31,709 nucleotides of DNA. It comes from CAZFLM01 sp964519955 (GTDB taxonomy: Bacteria; Armatimonadota; Chthonomonadetes; Chthonomonadales; CAJBBX01). The position numbers were made by a program, and so were the translations under genes. Shown piece by piece: positions 7,632-16,087 of this stretch. Each line of letters starts with the position of its first letter. Position 1 is the first letter of the stretch. The notes beneath the pieces were generated by a model, which did no database searches, was not told where the DNA came from, and worked only from the letters and a program-made list of their open reading frames with translations. Location: the NCBI GenBank assembly GCA_964519955.1, contig CAZFLM010000076.1, positions 1 through 31,709 of the forward strand, written 5' to 3'.

Positions 7632-8197
7632 GCCTGCGCGTCCTCATTGTCCCGGAGGACCCGCTGAACAACGGGTACATCCTGAAGCCCGTGGTAATGC
7701 GCCTGCTCAAGGAGTGTGGCAAGCCCAAGGCCCGGGTCACCGTCATGGAGAACCCGCGCTGCCGGGGCTATGCCGATGCGCTGCGCAAGATACGCGACGA
7801 GGTCGTGGGCTCCTACCCGCACATGGACCTGCTCCTGTTCATTCCGGATGCGGACGTGGCCGGCGAAGGAGCCGGCCTTACCGCGCTGGAGGCGCATGCA
7901 TCCGAACAGGGCGTTCGCCTGCTCACCTGCGCCGCTCAGCCGGAGCTTGAGGCGTGGGTACTCGCCGGACATACCGACAAGCTGCAGGGCGAGTGGCAGG
8001 AGATCAGGAACCACCCAAGGCTGAAGGAGGCGGTCTTCGCCCCATTCCTGGCGGAGCACGGCGACAGCCGCCTGCCCGGCGGAGGCCGCGAGCAACTTAC
8101 GGAGCAAGCCCTGGCGAACTTCGGGACGACGCTCAAGCGGTGCCCGGAGCTTGCCATCCTGAAGGACCGCATTGCCGCGGCACTCGCCGACCTGTGA
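7628..8197 (+). CDS. TOPRIM-like small protein, partner of ATPase 2
   Basis: This 189-residue protein starts at GTG 7628, overlapping the ATPase stop as GTGA, with GGAG 8 nt upstream. An in-frame extension upstream is antisense-like shadow sequence. I do not recognise a named family. The layout is TOPRIM-like: VLIVPEDPLNNGY gives Glu10 after a first strand, LLLFIPDADV gives Asp74-x-Asp76 after a later strand, and QPELEAWVLAG follows. This last motif parallels HELEALLYTD in the DUF4276 protein. Two acidic stations and an ELEA element in the same order suggest the two small proteins have equivalent jobs in two ATPase pairs. Metal-dependent nuclease activity is an inference. The next gene begins 7 nt downstream. 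Confidence 0.75.
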   Translation: MSLRVLIVPEDPLNNGYILKPVVMRLLKECGKPKARVTVMENPRCRGYADALRKIRDEVVGSYPHMDLLLFIPDADVAGEGAGLTALEAHASEQGVRLLTCAAQPELEAWVLAGHTDKLQGEWQEIRNHPRLKEAVFAPFLAEHGDSRLPGGGREQLTEQALANFGTTLKRCPELAILKDRIAAALADL

Positions 8198-8204
8198 GGA
8201 ACCC

Positions 8205-9566
8205 TTGATCACCATCGACCCCAACCTGAAGCCCGCCGACCTGCTGCCCGCCATCGGGCGGATGTGGGAGCTGTCGGCGGCCAAGATACGCGCTATCGAG
8301 GCGGCCTGGCTGCCGGACGACGGCGCGCCCGTGTTCACGGTGGAGGGCCGCTACACCGCGCGCGGCTGGACCGAGTGGACGCAGGGCTTCCAGTTCGGCG
8401 CGGCGCTGCTGCAGTTCGACGCGACGGGCGACGAAGCGTTCCTGGCGCTGGGCCGCAGCCGAACCGTGGAGCGAATGGCGCCGCACGTGACGCACTTCGG
8501 CGTGCATGACCACGGATTCAACAACGTGAGCACGTACGGCAACCTGCGGCGGCTCATGAACGAGGAGCGCATCCCGGAGAACGAGTGGGAGCGCGCGTTC
8601 TACGGGATGGCGCTAAAGTGCAGCGGCGCGGTGCAGGCCCGGCGCTGGACGCCCACCGAGGGCGGCGGCGGCTACATCCACTCCTTCAACGGGCAGCACT
8701 CGCTCTTCGCCGACACGATGCGCTCGCTGCGTTCCCTCTCGCTGGCGCACCGCCTGGGCCACGTGCTGATGGAGGAGCGCGACCGCGCCGTGTCGCTCCT
8801 GAGCCGCATGGTCGACCACGCCCGCGCCACCGCCACCTACTCGGTGTACTACGGCAAGGGGCGCGACACCTACGACGTGCCGGGCCGCACCGCGCACGAG
8901 AGCCTGTTCAACGTGACCGACGGGTGCTACCGATGCCCCAGCACGCAGCAGGGCTACTCCCCCTTCTCCACGTGGACGCGCGGCCTGGCATGGGTGATGC
9001 TGGGCTTCGCGGAGCAACTGGAGTACCTCGACAGCGTCGATGACGGCGACCTGGAGCCCTGCGGCGGACGCGAGCACGTCGAAGGGTTCATGGTGCGGGC
9101 AGCGCGAGCCACTTCCGACTTCTACCTCGCCAACACGCCCACCGACGGCGTGCCGTACTGGGACACGGGCGCTCCGGGCCTCGTCCACCTGGGCGACTAC
9201 CTGGACCGCCCATCCGAGCCGCACAACGATCACGAGCCGATCGACAGCTCCGCCGCCGCCATCGCCGCGCAAGGCCTTGTCCGCCTGGGCAGGTACCTGG
9301 GCGCGGACGGCGCGCGCTATCTGCAGGCGGGCCTCGTCGTGGCGCGCACGCTTCTGAGGCCGCCCTACCTCAGCGAGGCGATGGCGCACCAGGGGCTTCT
9401 GCTCCACTCGGTCTATCACCGGCCCAACGGGTGGGACCACGTGCCGGCCGGGCGGCAGTCGCCGTGCGGCGAGGCGAGCATGTGGGGCGACTACCACCTG
9501 CGCGAGCTGGCCCTGCTGATCCAGCGGATCGTGCGCGGCGAACCCTATCCCACCTTCTTCGCGTAA
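8205..9566 (+). CDS. GH88-like unsaturated glucuronyl hydrolase
   Basis: This 453-residue protein looks like an (alpha/alpha)6-barrel glycoside hydrolase of family 88, which hydrolyses the unsaturated uronic acid left at oligosaccharide ends by polysaccharide lyases. Evidence is VHDHGF with Asp102 (family form HDxGF), WTRGLAWVMLGF (258-269; family form RGQAWAxYGF) and DSSAAAIAAQGLVRLG, matching the DSSAxAIxAxGLLEL segment. No signal peptide is present, so it acts in the cytoplasm. TTG at 8205 is preferred: GAGG lies 5 nt upstream and it starts LITIDPNLKP. The alternative ATG at 8172 lies inside the previous gene. It is only 7 nt behind the TOPRIM-like gene and may share its transcript, although its role fits the carbohydrate genes downstream. 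Confidence 0.82.
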   Translation: MITIDPNLKPADLLPAIGRMWELSAAKIRAIEAAWLPDDGAPVFTVEGRYTARGWTEWTQGFQFGAALLQFDATGDEAFLALGRSRTVERMAPHVTHFGVHDHGFNNVSTYGNLRRLMNEERIPENEWERAFYGMALKCSGAVQARRWTPTEGGGGYIHSFNGQHSLFADTMRSLRSLSLAHRLGHVLMEERDRAVSLLSRMVDHARATATYSVYYGKGRDTYDVPGRTAHESLFNVTDGCYRCPSTQQGYSPFSTWTRGLAWVMLGFAEQLEYLDSVDDGDLEPCGGREHVEGFMVRAARATSDFYLANTPTDGVPYWDTGAPGLVHLGDYLDRPSEPHNDHEPIDSSAAAIAAQGLVRLGRYLGADGARYLQAGLVVARTLLRPPYLSEAMAHQGLLLHSVYHRPNGWDHVPAGRQSPCGEASMWGDYHLRELALLIQRIVRGEPYPTFFA

Positions 9567-9594
9567 CAGAGAACGAGGCGTGCACGGGTTCTAC

Positions 9595-9618
9595 GGGACG
9601 GGCAGGGACGCCCATCCC
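9595..9618. repeat. Palindromic intergenic repeat, copy 2
   Basis: GGGACGGGC (9595-9603) and GCCCATCCC (9610-9618) pair as a 9-bp stem with one G-T pair around AGGGAC. The core and the following CACCA match copy 1 at 3091-3112. It lies between the GH88-like and SDR genes. Confidence 0.65.
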
Positions 9619-9664
9619 ACCAGAGCGCCGGAGCGCCCGGAAGGCTTCATCGAGGTAACACAGA

Positions 9665-10444
9665 ATGGCAAGCCAACCACGGATCGCCCTGGTGACCGGC
9701 GGCACGCGCGGCATCGGGCTGGGCATCGCGCGCTGCCTGGCGAGCGAGGAGTACGCCCTGGCGCTCAACGGCGTGCGCCCCGCTAGCGACGTCGCTGACG
9801 TTGTCGCAGAGCTGCGGGCGACAGGCGCCGATGTGCGCTACTTCCAGGCGGACATCTCGGCTGCGCCGGACCGCCAGCGGCTCGTGGACGAGGTGGCCGC
9901 CGCGTTCGGCCGCATCGACGTGCTGGTGAACAACGCGGGGGTCGCGCCGAGCGTGCGCGCCGATATCCTGGATGCCGGCGAGGAGAGCTTCGACCGGCTG
10001 ATCGGCATCAACCTGCGCGGCCCGTACTTCCTGACGCAGGCCGTCGCGCGCCGGATGGTCTCCCAGCACGAGGCCGCCCCGGCGTTCCGCGGCCGCATCG
10101 TGTTCGTCACGTCCATCTCCGCCACGGTGGCCTCGGTGAACCGCGGCGACTACTGCCTCGCGAAGGCCGGCCTGGCGATGGCCGCGCACCTCTGGGCCGT
10201 GCGCCTGGCTGAGTTCGGCATCGGCGTCTACGAGGTGCGCCCCGGCATCATCGCAACGGACATGACCTCCGTGGTGCGCGAGAAGTACGACCGGCTCATC
10301 GAGGACGGCCTGCTGCTCGACCCGCGCTGGGGCCTGCCCGAGGACGTGGGCCGCGCCGTGGCGATGCTGGCGCGCGGCGACATGGCCTACTCCACCGGCG
10401 CCGTCATCCCCGTCGACGGCGGCATGACCGTGGCGCGGCTGTAG
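9665..10444 (+). CDS. Short-chain dehydrogenase/reductase (FabG-like)
   Basis: This 259-residue classical SDR has the cofactor motif TGGTRGIG (11-18), NNAG (89-92), catalytic Ser150, and Tyr163-x-x-x-Lys167 in DYCLAKAG. The C-terminal PVDGGMTV is also standard. Such proteins are often named 3-oxoacyl-ACP reductase, but no fatty-acid genes are nearby. Its neighbours are a GH88-like hydrolase and other sugar enzymes, so oxidation or reduction of a sugar acid or keto sugar is at least as likely. GAGG lies about 11 nt before the ATG. It is 98 nt after the GH88-like gene, with a repeat hairpin between, and a membrane protein gene follows closely. Confidence 0.9.
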   Translation: MASQPRIALVTGGTRGIGLGIARCLASEEYALALNGVRPASDVADVVAELRATGADVRYFQADISAAPDRQRLVDEVAAAFGRIDVLVNNAGVAPSVRADILDAGEESFDRLIGINLRGPYFLTQAVARRMVSQHEAAPAFRGRIVFVTSISATVASVNRGDYCLAKAGLAMAAHLWAVRLAEFGIGVYEVRPGIIATDMTSVVREKYDRLIEDGLLLDPRWGLPEDVGRAVAMLARGDMAYSTGAVIPVDGGMTVARL

Positions 10445-10497
10445 CGTCGGTGCGGTATGCTGTTGCTTCCGCGTGCGGAGGCGCGGCTGCCCACCCC

Positions 10498-11841
10498 ATG
10501 GCGCTCACCACGGACCGACCACAGCCCGATACGCACGCCGCCGGCATCGCCGCGGAGCCCCTCGTAACGCCGATAGAGGTCCTGCGCCTCTGGTTCCCCC
10601 TGGCCGTCAGCTTCGGCTTGATGATGCTGGAGGGCCCCGCCTTCCAGGCCGCCATCGGCAGGCTGCCCGCCGCACCCCTCAACTTCGCGGCGTGGGGCCT
10701 CGCCATGTCGATCTCGCTGCTCATCGAGAGCCCCGTCATCATGCTGCTGGGCACCTCGATCGCGTTGGTGCGGGACCGCCCGGCCTATCGAGCGCTGCGC
10801 CGCTTCGTGCTGGCCCTCTGCGGACTGTGCACCATCGTGTCCGGGTTGGTCGCCTTCACCCCGGTCTACGACCTCGTCGCGCGCACCGCGATGGGTCAGC
10901 CCGCCGACATCGTCGAGGCGGCGAGGCCGGCGATGGCCATCATGCTGTTCTGGACCGCGGCCATCGGCTGGCGGCGCTTCACCCAGGGCGCGCTGGTCCG
11001 CCACGGCCACACGCGGTTCGTCTCCTACGGCACCGCCGTCCGCCTGACGTTCGCTGTGGGCACCGCGTGGTTCCTCACCGCGCGCCAGGCCATGCCGGGC
11101 GTGCAGGTCGCCGCGGTAGCCATCATGGCAGCCGTCGTCTCCGAAGCCATCGCCACCACGCTCTTCGCAGCGCCGATCCTGCGCCGCGAGTTGGCGCCCA
11201 CGCCCAACGACGGCGCCCCGCCGCTCACCCAGCGAGCCATCCTGCGCTTCCACCTGCCGCTCGCCGCGACGACGCTGCTGACGCTCCTTGCCCAGCCCAT
11301 CACGTCCGCCGCGCTGGCCCGCCTGCCGAACCCGAAGGACTCGCTGGCCGCCTGGCCGGTGGCGTTCGGCTCGCTGATGGTCCTGCGCGGCGCCGGCTTC
11401 GCCTACCAGGAGATCGCGGTCGCCCGCGGCAAGGACCCGCGCGCCCAGGCGGCGCTGCGCGCGGTCGCGTGGCTCCTCGGCCTATCCGGCACGGCGGCCT
11501 GCGTCCTGGCGCTGGTCACGCCGGCCCTGCGCTTCTATCTGACCGCGGTGATCGAGCTGCCGCCAAACCTGCACGCACTCACCGTGACGGGTGTCGCGGT
11601 AGGCTGCGCGCTGCCGCTCGTCACGGCGCTCGGCTCCTGGGTGCGCGGCCTCCTCATCTCCCACGGCCACACCCCGGTGATCTACCGCGCCATGATGGTG
11701 AACCTTGCCTCGCACGGGGTGCTGCTCGTGACCGGCGTGGCGATGCGCCTCCCGGCCATGTGGCTCGCGTCCGGCGCCTTCACGCTGGCGGCGTTCGTGG
11801 AGTACGCCTACCTGCTGGCGCAGGCGCGGCGGCACGGTTAG
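10498..11841 (+). CDS. Polytopic membrane protein, MOP/MATE superfamily (ANK-like)
   Basis: This 447-residue protein has about a dozen hydrophobic segments in two similar halves. RRFTQGALVRHGHTRFVSYG in the first half and VRGLLISHGHTPVIYR in the second look like equivalent stretches of an internally duplicated transporter. They resemble the motif I associate with bacterial ANK-type members of the MOP flippase superfamily. The substrate is unknown; organic anions, a saccharide or a lipid-linked compound are all possible. The ATG at 10498 gives a short soluble tail and then VLRLWFPLAVSFGLMML. GGAGG lies 15 nt upstream, rather far. An in-frame GTG at 10450 has no ribosome site. Membrane localisation is secure; the family is moderately secure. 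Confidence 0.75.
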   Translation: MALTTDRPQPDTHAAGIAAEPLVTPIEVLRLWFPLAVSFGLMMLEGPAFQAAIGRLPAAPLNFAAWGLAMSISLLIESPVIMLLGTSIALVRDRPAYRALRRFVLALCGLCTIVSGLVAFTPVYDLVARTAMGQPADIVEAARPAMAIMLFWTAAIGWRRFTQGALVRHGHTRFVSYGTAVRLTFAVGTAWFLTARQAMPGVQVAAVAIMAAVVSEAIATTLFAAPILRRELAPTPNDGAPPLTQRAILRFHLPLAATTLLTLLAQPITSAALARLPNPKDSLAAWPVAFGSLMVLRGAGFAYQEIAVARGKDPRAQAALRAVAWLLGLSGTAACVLALVTPALRFYLTAVIELPPNLHALTVTGVAVGCALPLVTALGSWVRGLLISHGHTPVIYRAMMVNLASHGVLLVTGVAMRLPAMWLASGAFTLAAFVEYAYLLAQARRHG

Positions 11842-11930
11842 TCGGGTACAAGCGCCGCGCATCCCCGCAGGACACGCCGCCCCCCGCCCCGAACAACACC
11901 CCGTACCCAACCGCACTCCCGGAGACCGCC

Positions 11931-14900
11931 ATGCTCCTCGCGTCTTGCGTTCTGTTCGCCTGCGCCGCGCTCGCAGGGGCGCAGCAGCCCGCCACCCAGC
12001 CGCTCTGCGACTTCGCCGACCTGTCCGCCTGGACGCTGCACCCCGACGGCGGGCGCAAGTCGGTGGTCGCCGCCGACCCCACCGCCGCGAGCGGGCACGG
12101 CATGCGCATCCGGTACGAGGACGGACCGCCGCACTGGTCCAACCTGGCTGCCGCGTGCACCGTGCCGCGGAATGCGAGCGCCATCCGCTTCGAGCTGACC
12201 AAGCACTCATCGGCAGGGAACGCGGCGATGCACCTCATCCTGGTCGAGCCGGACGGGGACATGTGGATGCAGCAGGTGCTTGTGGGAGGCAAGTCGATCG
12301 GCGGCCTGGCGCCGGGCCGACACACGGTGCGCTCGTACATCAGCCGAATGGGGTTCGATCCACGCGGCAACCGGCGTCGGGAGATGACAAAGGCGACGAA
12401 GCTGCTGATCGGGTGCAACTACGGCGACCTCGACGTGACGGTCGACAACATGGTGTGGGAGGTAACTGGACACGTGAATCCGCAGCCTCTGCCCAGCCTC
12501 GTTGAATTCCGGCCGGAGGTAGGCCAGCGCGGCAACATCGCGATCCTGGACCTGGGCAGTGAGGTGCCCACGGGCCACCCGCCGGCGAAGCTCCAGGCAG
12601 CGCTCCGCGAAGCCGGATACGGCGTGACTCTCCTGCCCATCGGGGACTTCGGATACCCGAAGCACCTGACGCCCGAGCTGTTCGACGCCGTCGTGCTCCC
12701 GTACGGGCCGGTCTTCCCGGTCTACGCGCATACCGCGCTGATCGACTATCTGAAGGCGGGCGGCTCATTGCTCGCAACCGACGGGTATGCGTTCGACAAA
12801 CCAGTCCGTTTGGCCGGGAGATCGTGGGTCGACAGCGATGATGTCATCACGGCTGAGCAGATGGACCTGGGGATAACCGGTAGCGTTCGCATGAACACCC
12901 GGTATGGCGAGCCCGGCGACGCCATGAGCTTCGCGCCGGAGCAGATCGGCGTATTCGACCCGGCGTTCACGCTCGAGGGCATCTCGTCGGCCAAGACGAC
13001 CGGCATCTATGCCGGCAACGCGGTCCGCTACAGCTTTGCGAAGTCGCCGGAGGGATTCGCGGCCGTGGCGCTCCTCGGCGACAACAGCCCTGTCTTCCCG
13101 CCCGTCTACCGCCGCTGGACGCCCGTCATCGAGGCGTCCGACCCGAGCGGGGGTGGCCGCGGCGCCCTGCTGTCTCTTGTTACCAACCACGCGGGCGTCT
13201 ACAAGGGCTCGGCCTGGGCCATCTCGGGCGTCACGTCGGGGGAGGACCTGCTGCTCGGAACGCCGGCCCGCAGGAAGCTCCTGGCCCGCGTGATGGACCG
13301 CCTCGTCGACCGGGTGTTCCTGCACGGCCTGCGAACCGACAAGGCCTGCTACCGGGCAGGGGACACCGTGCGCGTCAACCTCACCGTGACCAACTTCGGC
13401 CGCCGCCCGTTCAAGGGGTCCATCGCCGTCACGATCGGCGGGAAGCCCGCCAAGACGGTCGACGTCTCGCTCGCGCCGGGCGCATCCGAAGAGGTGACGA
13501 TCAGCGCGAAGGCCGACGCCAAGGCCGACTACGTGCCGGTGGCGGCGACGCTGCGCCGCGGAACCGACGGCCTCGACCGCGCCGAGACGGCGTACTGCGT
13601 CTGGAGCCCGGCCATCGTCGCGAAGGGGCCGAAGGCGGCGTGGAAGGACAACCGCCTCACGCTCGACGGCAGCTCGGCGTTCCTCGTCGGCACCAACCAG
13701 ACGGGCATGATGTTCTACTCGGAGGCCGAAACCCCGGCGACGTGGGAGCGCGACTTCCGCCTGATGGCAGCCCACAAGGTCCGCATCCTGCGCATCCTCC
13801 ACTTCTCGCCCTTCGCCAAGGATGGCTACAAGGGCAGCGCGGCCAACGCGCCGCTGGACCTCGCCAATCGCCCCGAGCGCCTGCAGGCGCAGGTCGACGC
13901 CATCGTCCAGCTCGCCGCGAAGCACGGCATCGTGATCTTCCTCACGCTGCACGACTGGATCGGCCTCGCGCTCACGAACGAGGAGCTGGCGGCGCAGGCG
14001 GACTGGAACCGCTTCTGGGCGGCGCGCTACAAGGACGCGCCCAACGTCATCTTCGACGTGCAGAACGAGCCGAGCGTCGACGTGCCGGACCGGCCCGATG
14101 TCGTGGCACTCTGGAACGCATGGCTGGAGCACAAGTACGGCACCACCGACGCCATCGTCAAGGCGTGGGGCACGAACGCACCAACCGCGAACCTGCCCAA
14201 CATCCCGATCCCGCAGATGGGCGATGACTGGCACGACGTGCGCTCCGCCGACCGCAAGCGCTTCGAGGCGGAGCTGCTGAACCGTTGGGTGAAGGCGAAC
14301 GTGGACGGCGTGAAGGGGGGCAACGAGAACGCCGTCGTCACGGTTGGGTACCTGCCGTCGATGCCGCCCGCCGACAAGCTGCTGGGCAACCGCGAGACCG
14401 ACTTCTCGAACATGCACTTCTACGGCTCGCTGCGCGACATGCCCCTGGAACTCAAGCTGGTCGACCGGCGCGCGTATGGCAAGGGCTTCAGCCTGGGCGA
14501 GTTCGGCTCCGAGGAGGCGCACCACGCCCGCACGCGCGGCGAGACCGGCATGCCCGTGGCGGACAGCGTGCGCCGCTTCAGCCAGGTGGTCCACTACGCG
14601 GTCGGGCTGGGCGCGTCGTTCGTGTGCAACTGGGACTGGAAGGAGTTCGACGAGATGGTCTTCCCGTGGGGCCTCGTGCAGCGCGGGTCGTCGACGCCCA
14701 AGCCGTGGCTGAACACCTACGCTCAGGAGGCCGCGTTCCTCTCGCGGTTCCCGCTGTCCCAGGAGACGCCGCAGCTCAGCCTGTTCGTGCCGGACACCCA
14801 CCGCATCGGCCCGCGCTTCGACGAGATCCACGGGGCGCTGCGCCGCGCGATCTCGCTCCTGCTCGACGAGAACGTGTGCTTCGACATCGTGAACGAGGAA

Positions 14901-15752
14901 GACCCCATCGACACGAGCGCCAAGGCGATCCTCGCGCCGATCCCGTACTGCCTCGGCGACCGGGCGCCCGATCTGCTGGAGTGGGCGAAGAACGGCGGCG
15001 CGCTGTACGTCTCGGGCGACCTGGCGTTCGACGGGGCGCGCAAGCCAACGCGCATGGAGCGGCAGGTTGCGTATGGCCTCCCCGCGTCGCCCGCGGTCTC
15101 CCCGTTCGAGGCGTTCGACGCGCTCTGGACGCGCGAGCCCAGCGAGGTGCAAGTCGGCAAGGGCAAGGTGCTCTGCGTGCCGTACCCGCTCGAGCTGCGG
15201 CCGCGGAGCGGCGACGCCGAAGTCTACCGGCGCTTCCTGGCGATGGCGGGCATCCAGCCGACGCCGGTCGAGGCAGGCGGCAAACCCGTGCGCGCGATGG
15301 AGACGCCCCTCGTCGAGGATGGCCGCGTCTACACGCTGGTCCGCACCGATGACGGCGAGGAGCTCGTCCCGGTGACGCTGCCGGAGATCAGCACGACCGT
15401 CGAGCTGCGCGGCGGTGGCTGCGCATTCGTCGTGGCGAACGACCGGGGCGAGGTGATCGCCGCCGAGTCGCAGGGCGCCATCACCGTGCGGGGCACCAAG
15501 ATCGCGTCGGCAGCCGGCCACTTCGGCATCGTGGCGGAGGACCGGGAGCCGGTGGATCGGTCCGAGCGCCTGCTGGTGCTGCCGCACCTGAACCAGTCTG
15601 TCACGCTCGTGCGACAGCCGGGCGACCCCGCATGGTCGTGGCGCATCTTCCGCATGGACGACGCGATGAAGTCCTCGGCCGCGACGGGCGAGACGGCCAA
15701 GTTCGTGCCCGGCCAGGTCGCGATCGTGACGCCCGCGAAGTCGGGGAAGTAG
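11931..15752 (+). CDS. Large secreted multidomain glycoside hydrolase, GH5/GH42-like clan A
   Basis: This 1273-residue protein starts at ATG 11931 (GGAGA 6-7 nt upstream) with a signal peptide, MLLASCVLFACAALAGA. A beta-rich jelly-roll-like region (about 25-180) follows. Next comes a region resembling a glutamine-amidotransferase-like fold (about 190-400), with FDAVVLPYGP and LKAGGSLLATDGY. A CARDB-type Ig-like domain (about 470-540) has VRVNLTVTNFG. A TIM-barrel glycosidase domain spans about 560-930. Glu713 in FDVQNEPS fits the acid/base and Glu857 in SLGEFGSEE the nucleophile of clan GH-A. The C-terminal part has a second region like the trimerisation domain of GH42 enzymes (ILAPIPYCL, GGALYVSGD). 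Substrate and exact family are unresolved. The long open frame upstream of 11931 is shadow sequence. Confidence 0.82.
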   Translation: MLLASCVLFACAALAGAQQPATQPLCDFADLSAWTLHPDGGRKSVVAADPTAASGHGMRIRYEDGPPHWSNLAAACTVPRNASAIRFELTKHSSAGNAAMHLILVEPDGDMWMQQVLVGGKSIGGLAPGRHTVRSYISRMGFDPRGNRRREMTKATKLLIGCNYGDLDVTVDNMVWEVTGHVNPQPLPSLVEFRPEVGQRGNIAILDLGSEVPTGHPPAKLQAALREAGYGVTLLPIGDFGYPKHLTPELFDAVVLPYGPVFPVYAHTALIDYLKAGGSLLATDGYAFDKPVRLAGRSWVDSDDVITAEQMDLGITGSVRMNTRYGEPGDAMSFAPEQIGVFDPAFTLEGISSAKTTGIYAGNAVRYSFAKSPEGFAAVALLGDNSPVFPPVYRRWTPVIEASDPSGGGRGALLSLVTNHAGVYKGSAWAISGVTSGEDLLLGTPARRKLLARVMDRLVDRVFLHGLRTDKACYRAGDTVRVNLTVTNFGRRPFKGSIAVTIGGKPAKTVDVSLAPGASEEVTISAKADAKADYVPVAATLRRGTDGLDRAETAYCVWSPAIVAKGPKAAWKDNRLTLDGSSAFLVGTNQTGMMFYSEAETPATWERDFRLMAAHKVRILRILHFSPFAKDGYKGSAANAPLDLANRPERLQAQVDAIVQLAAKHGIVIFLTLHDWIGLALTNEELAAQADWNRFWAARYKDAPNVIFDVQNEPSVDVPDRPDVVALWNAWLEHKYGTTDAIVKAWGTNAPTANLPNIPIPQMGDDWHDVRSADRKRFEAELLNRWVKANVDGVKGGNENAVVTVGYLPSMPPADKLLGNRETDFSNMHFYGSLRDMPLELKLVDRRAYGKGFSLGEFGSEEAHHARTRGETGMPVADSVRRFSQVVHYAVGLGASFVCNWDWKEFDEMVFPWGLVQRGSSTPKPWLNTYAQEAAFLSRFPLSQETPQLSLFVPDTHRIGPRFDEIHGALRRAISLLLDENVCFDIVNEEDPIDTSAKAILAPIPYCLGDRAPDLLEWAKNGGALYVSGDLAFDGARKPTRMERQVAYGLPASPAVSPFEAFDALWTREPSEVQVGKGKVLCVPYPLELRPRSGDAEVYRRFLAMAGIQPTPVEAGGKPVRAMETPLVEDGRVYTLVRTDDGEELVPVTLPEISTTVELRGGGCAFVVANDRGEVIAAESQGAITVRGTKIASAAGHFGIVAEDREPVDRSERLLVLPHLNQSVTLVRQPGDPAWSWRIFRMDDAMKSSAATGETAKFVPGQVAIVTPAKSGK

Positions 15753-15794
15753 CCGGGCCGCCTGTCGGCGCAGCGGAGCGCCTGCCATCTCCAG

Positions 15795-16008
15795 CAGACC
15801 GGTCGCTCACGCTCCCGGCTCGGACGGTGGTCGCAAGAACCACACGGTACCGAGCCGCGACTGGCGTCCGCGTCGTGTGCGGGCAGAAGAAGCGGGTCAC
15901 AGCGCCCGGCCAGGCACGCCGTACCGGGGCGCGACAGTCATGGAGCGCGTGCCCGGCAACCTTACGCGACGCACAACGTGCCGAGCCGCGACCGTGAGGG
16001 AGCGGTCT
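15795..16008. repeat. Repeat-rich intergenic region: inverted-repeat elements B1, degenerate A, A1
   Basis: The 335 nt between the two large glycosidase genes (15753-16087) show no gene and are largely repeat. A B-type element (starts CAGACCGGTCGCTCAC, ends CGGCTCGG) spans 15795-15823. A degenerate A element (ACCGAGCCGCGACTGG) begins near 15849. A full A element (starts CCGAGCCGCGACCGTGAG, ends GGAGCGGTCTG) spans 15980-16008 and is preceded by the shared flank GCACAACGTG. A and B are imperfect reverse complements (25 of 29 positions). Further copies occur at 21660-22103 and 25918. Confidence 0.8.
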
Positions 16009-16087
16009 GCCGGCATCGCGACCACCTACTGCCATGCGGCTGCCAACCGCCTATCGAACCATACCGTTGGCCCACGAGGAACGCCCG

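Noticed and set aside
10473..11930. N-terminal extension of the large glycosidase
   Set aside because: It overlaps the membrane protein in another frame and is Arg/Pro/Ala shadow sequence. The signal peptide and ribosome site place the start at 11931.
12765..15788. 1007-codon open frame on the minus strand
   Set aside because: It is the antisense of the large secreted glycosidase. Its translation is rich in Arg, Ala, Val and His, as expected of a shadow frame in GC-rich coding DNA, and shows no motif.
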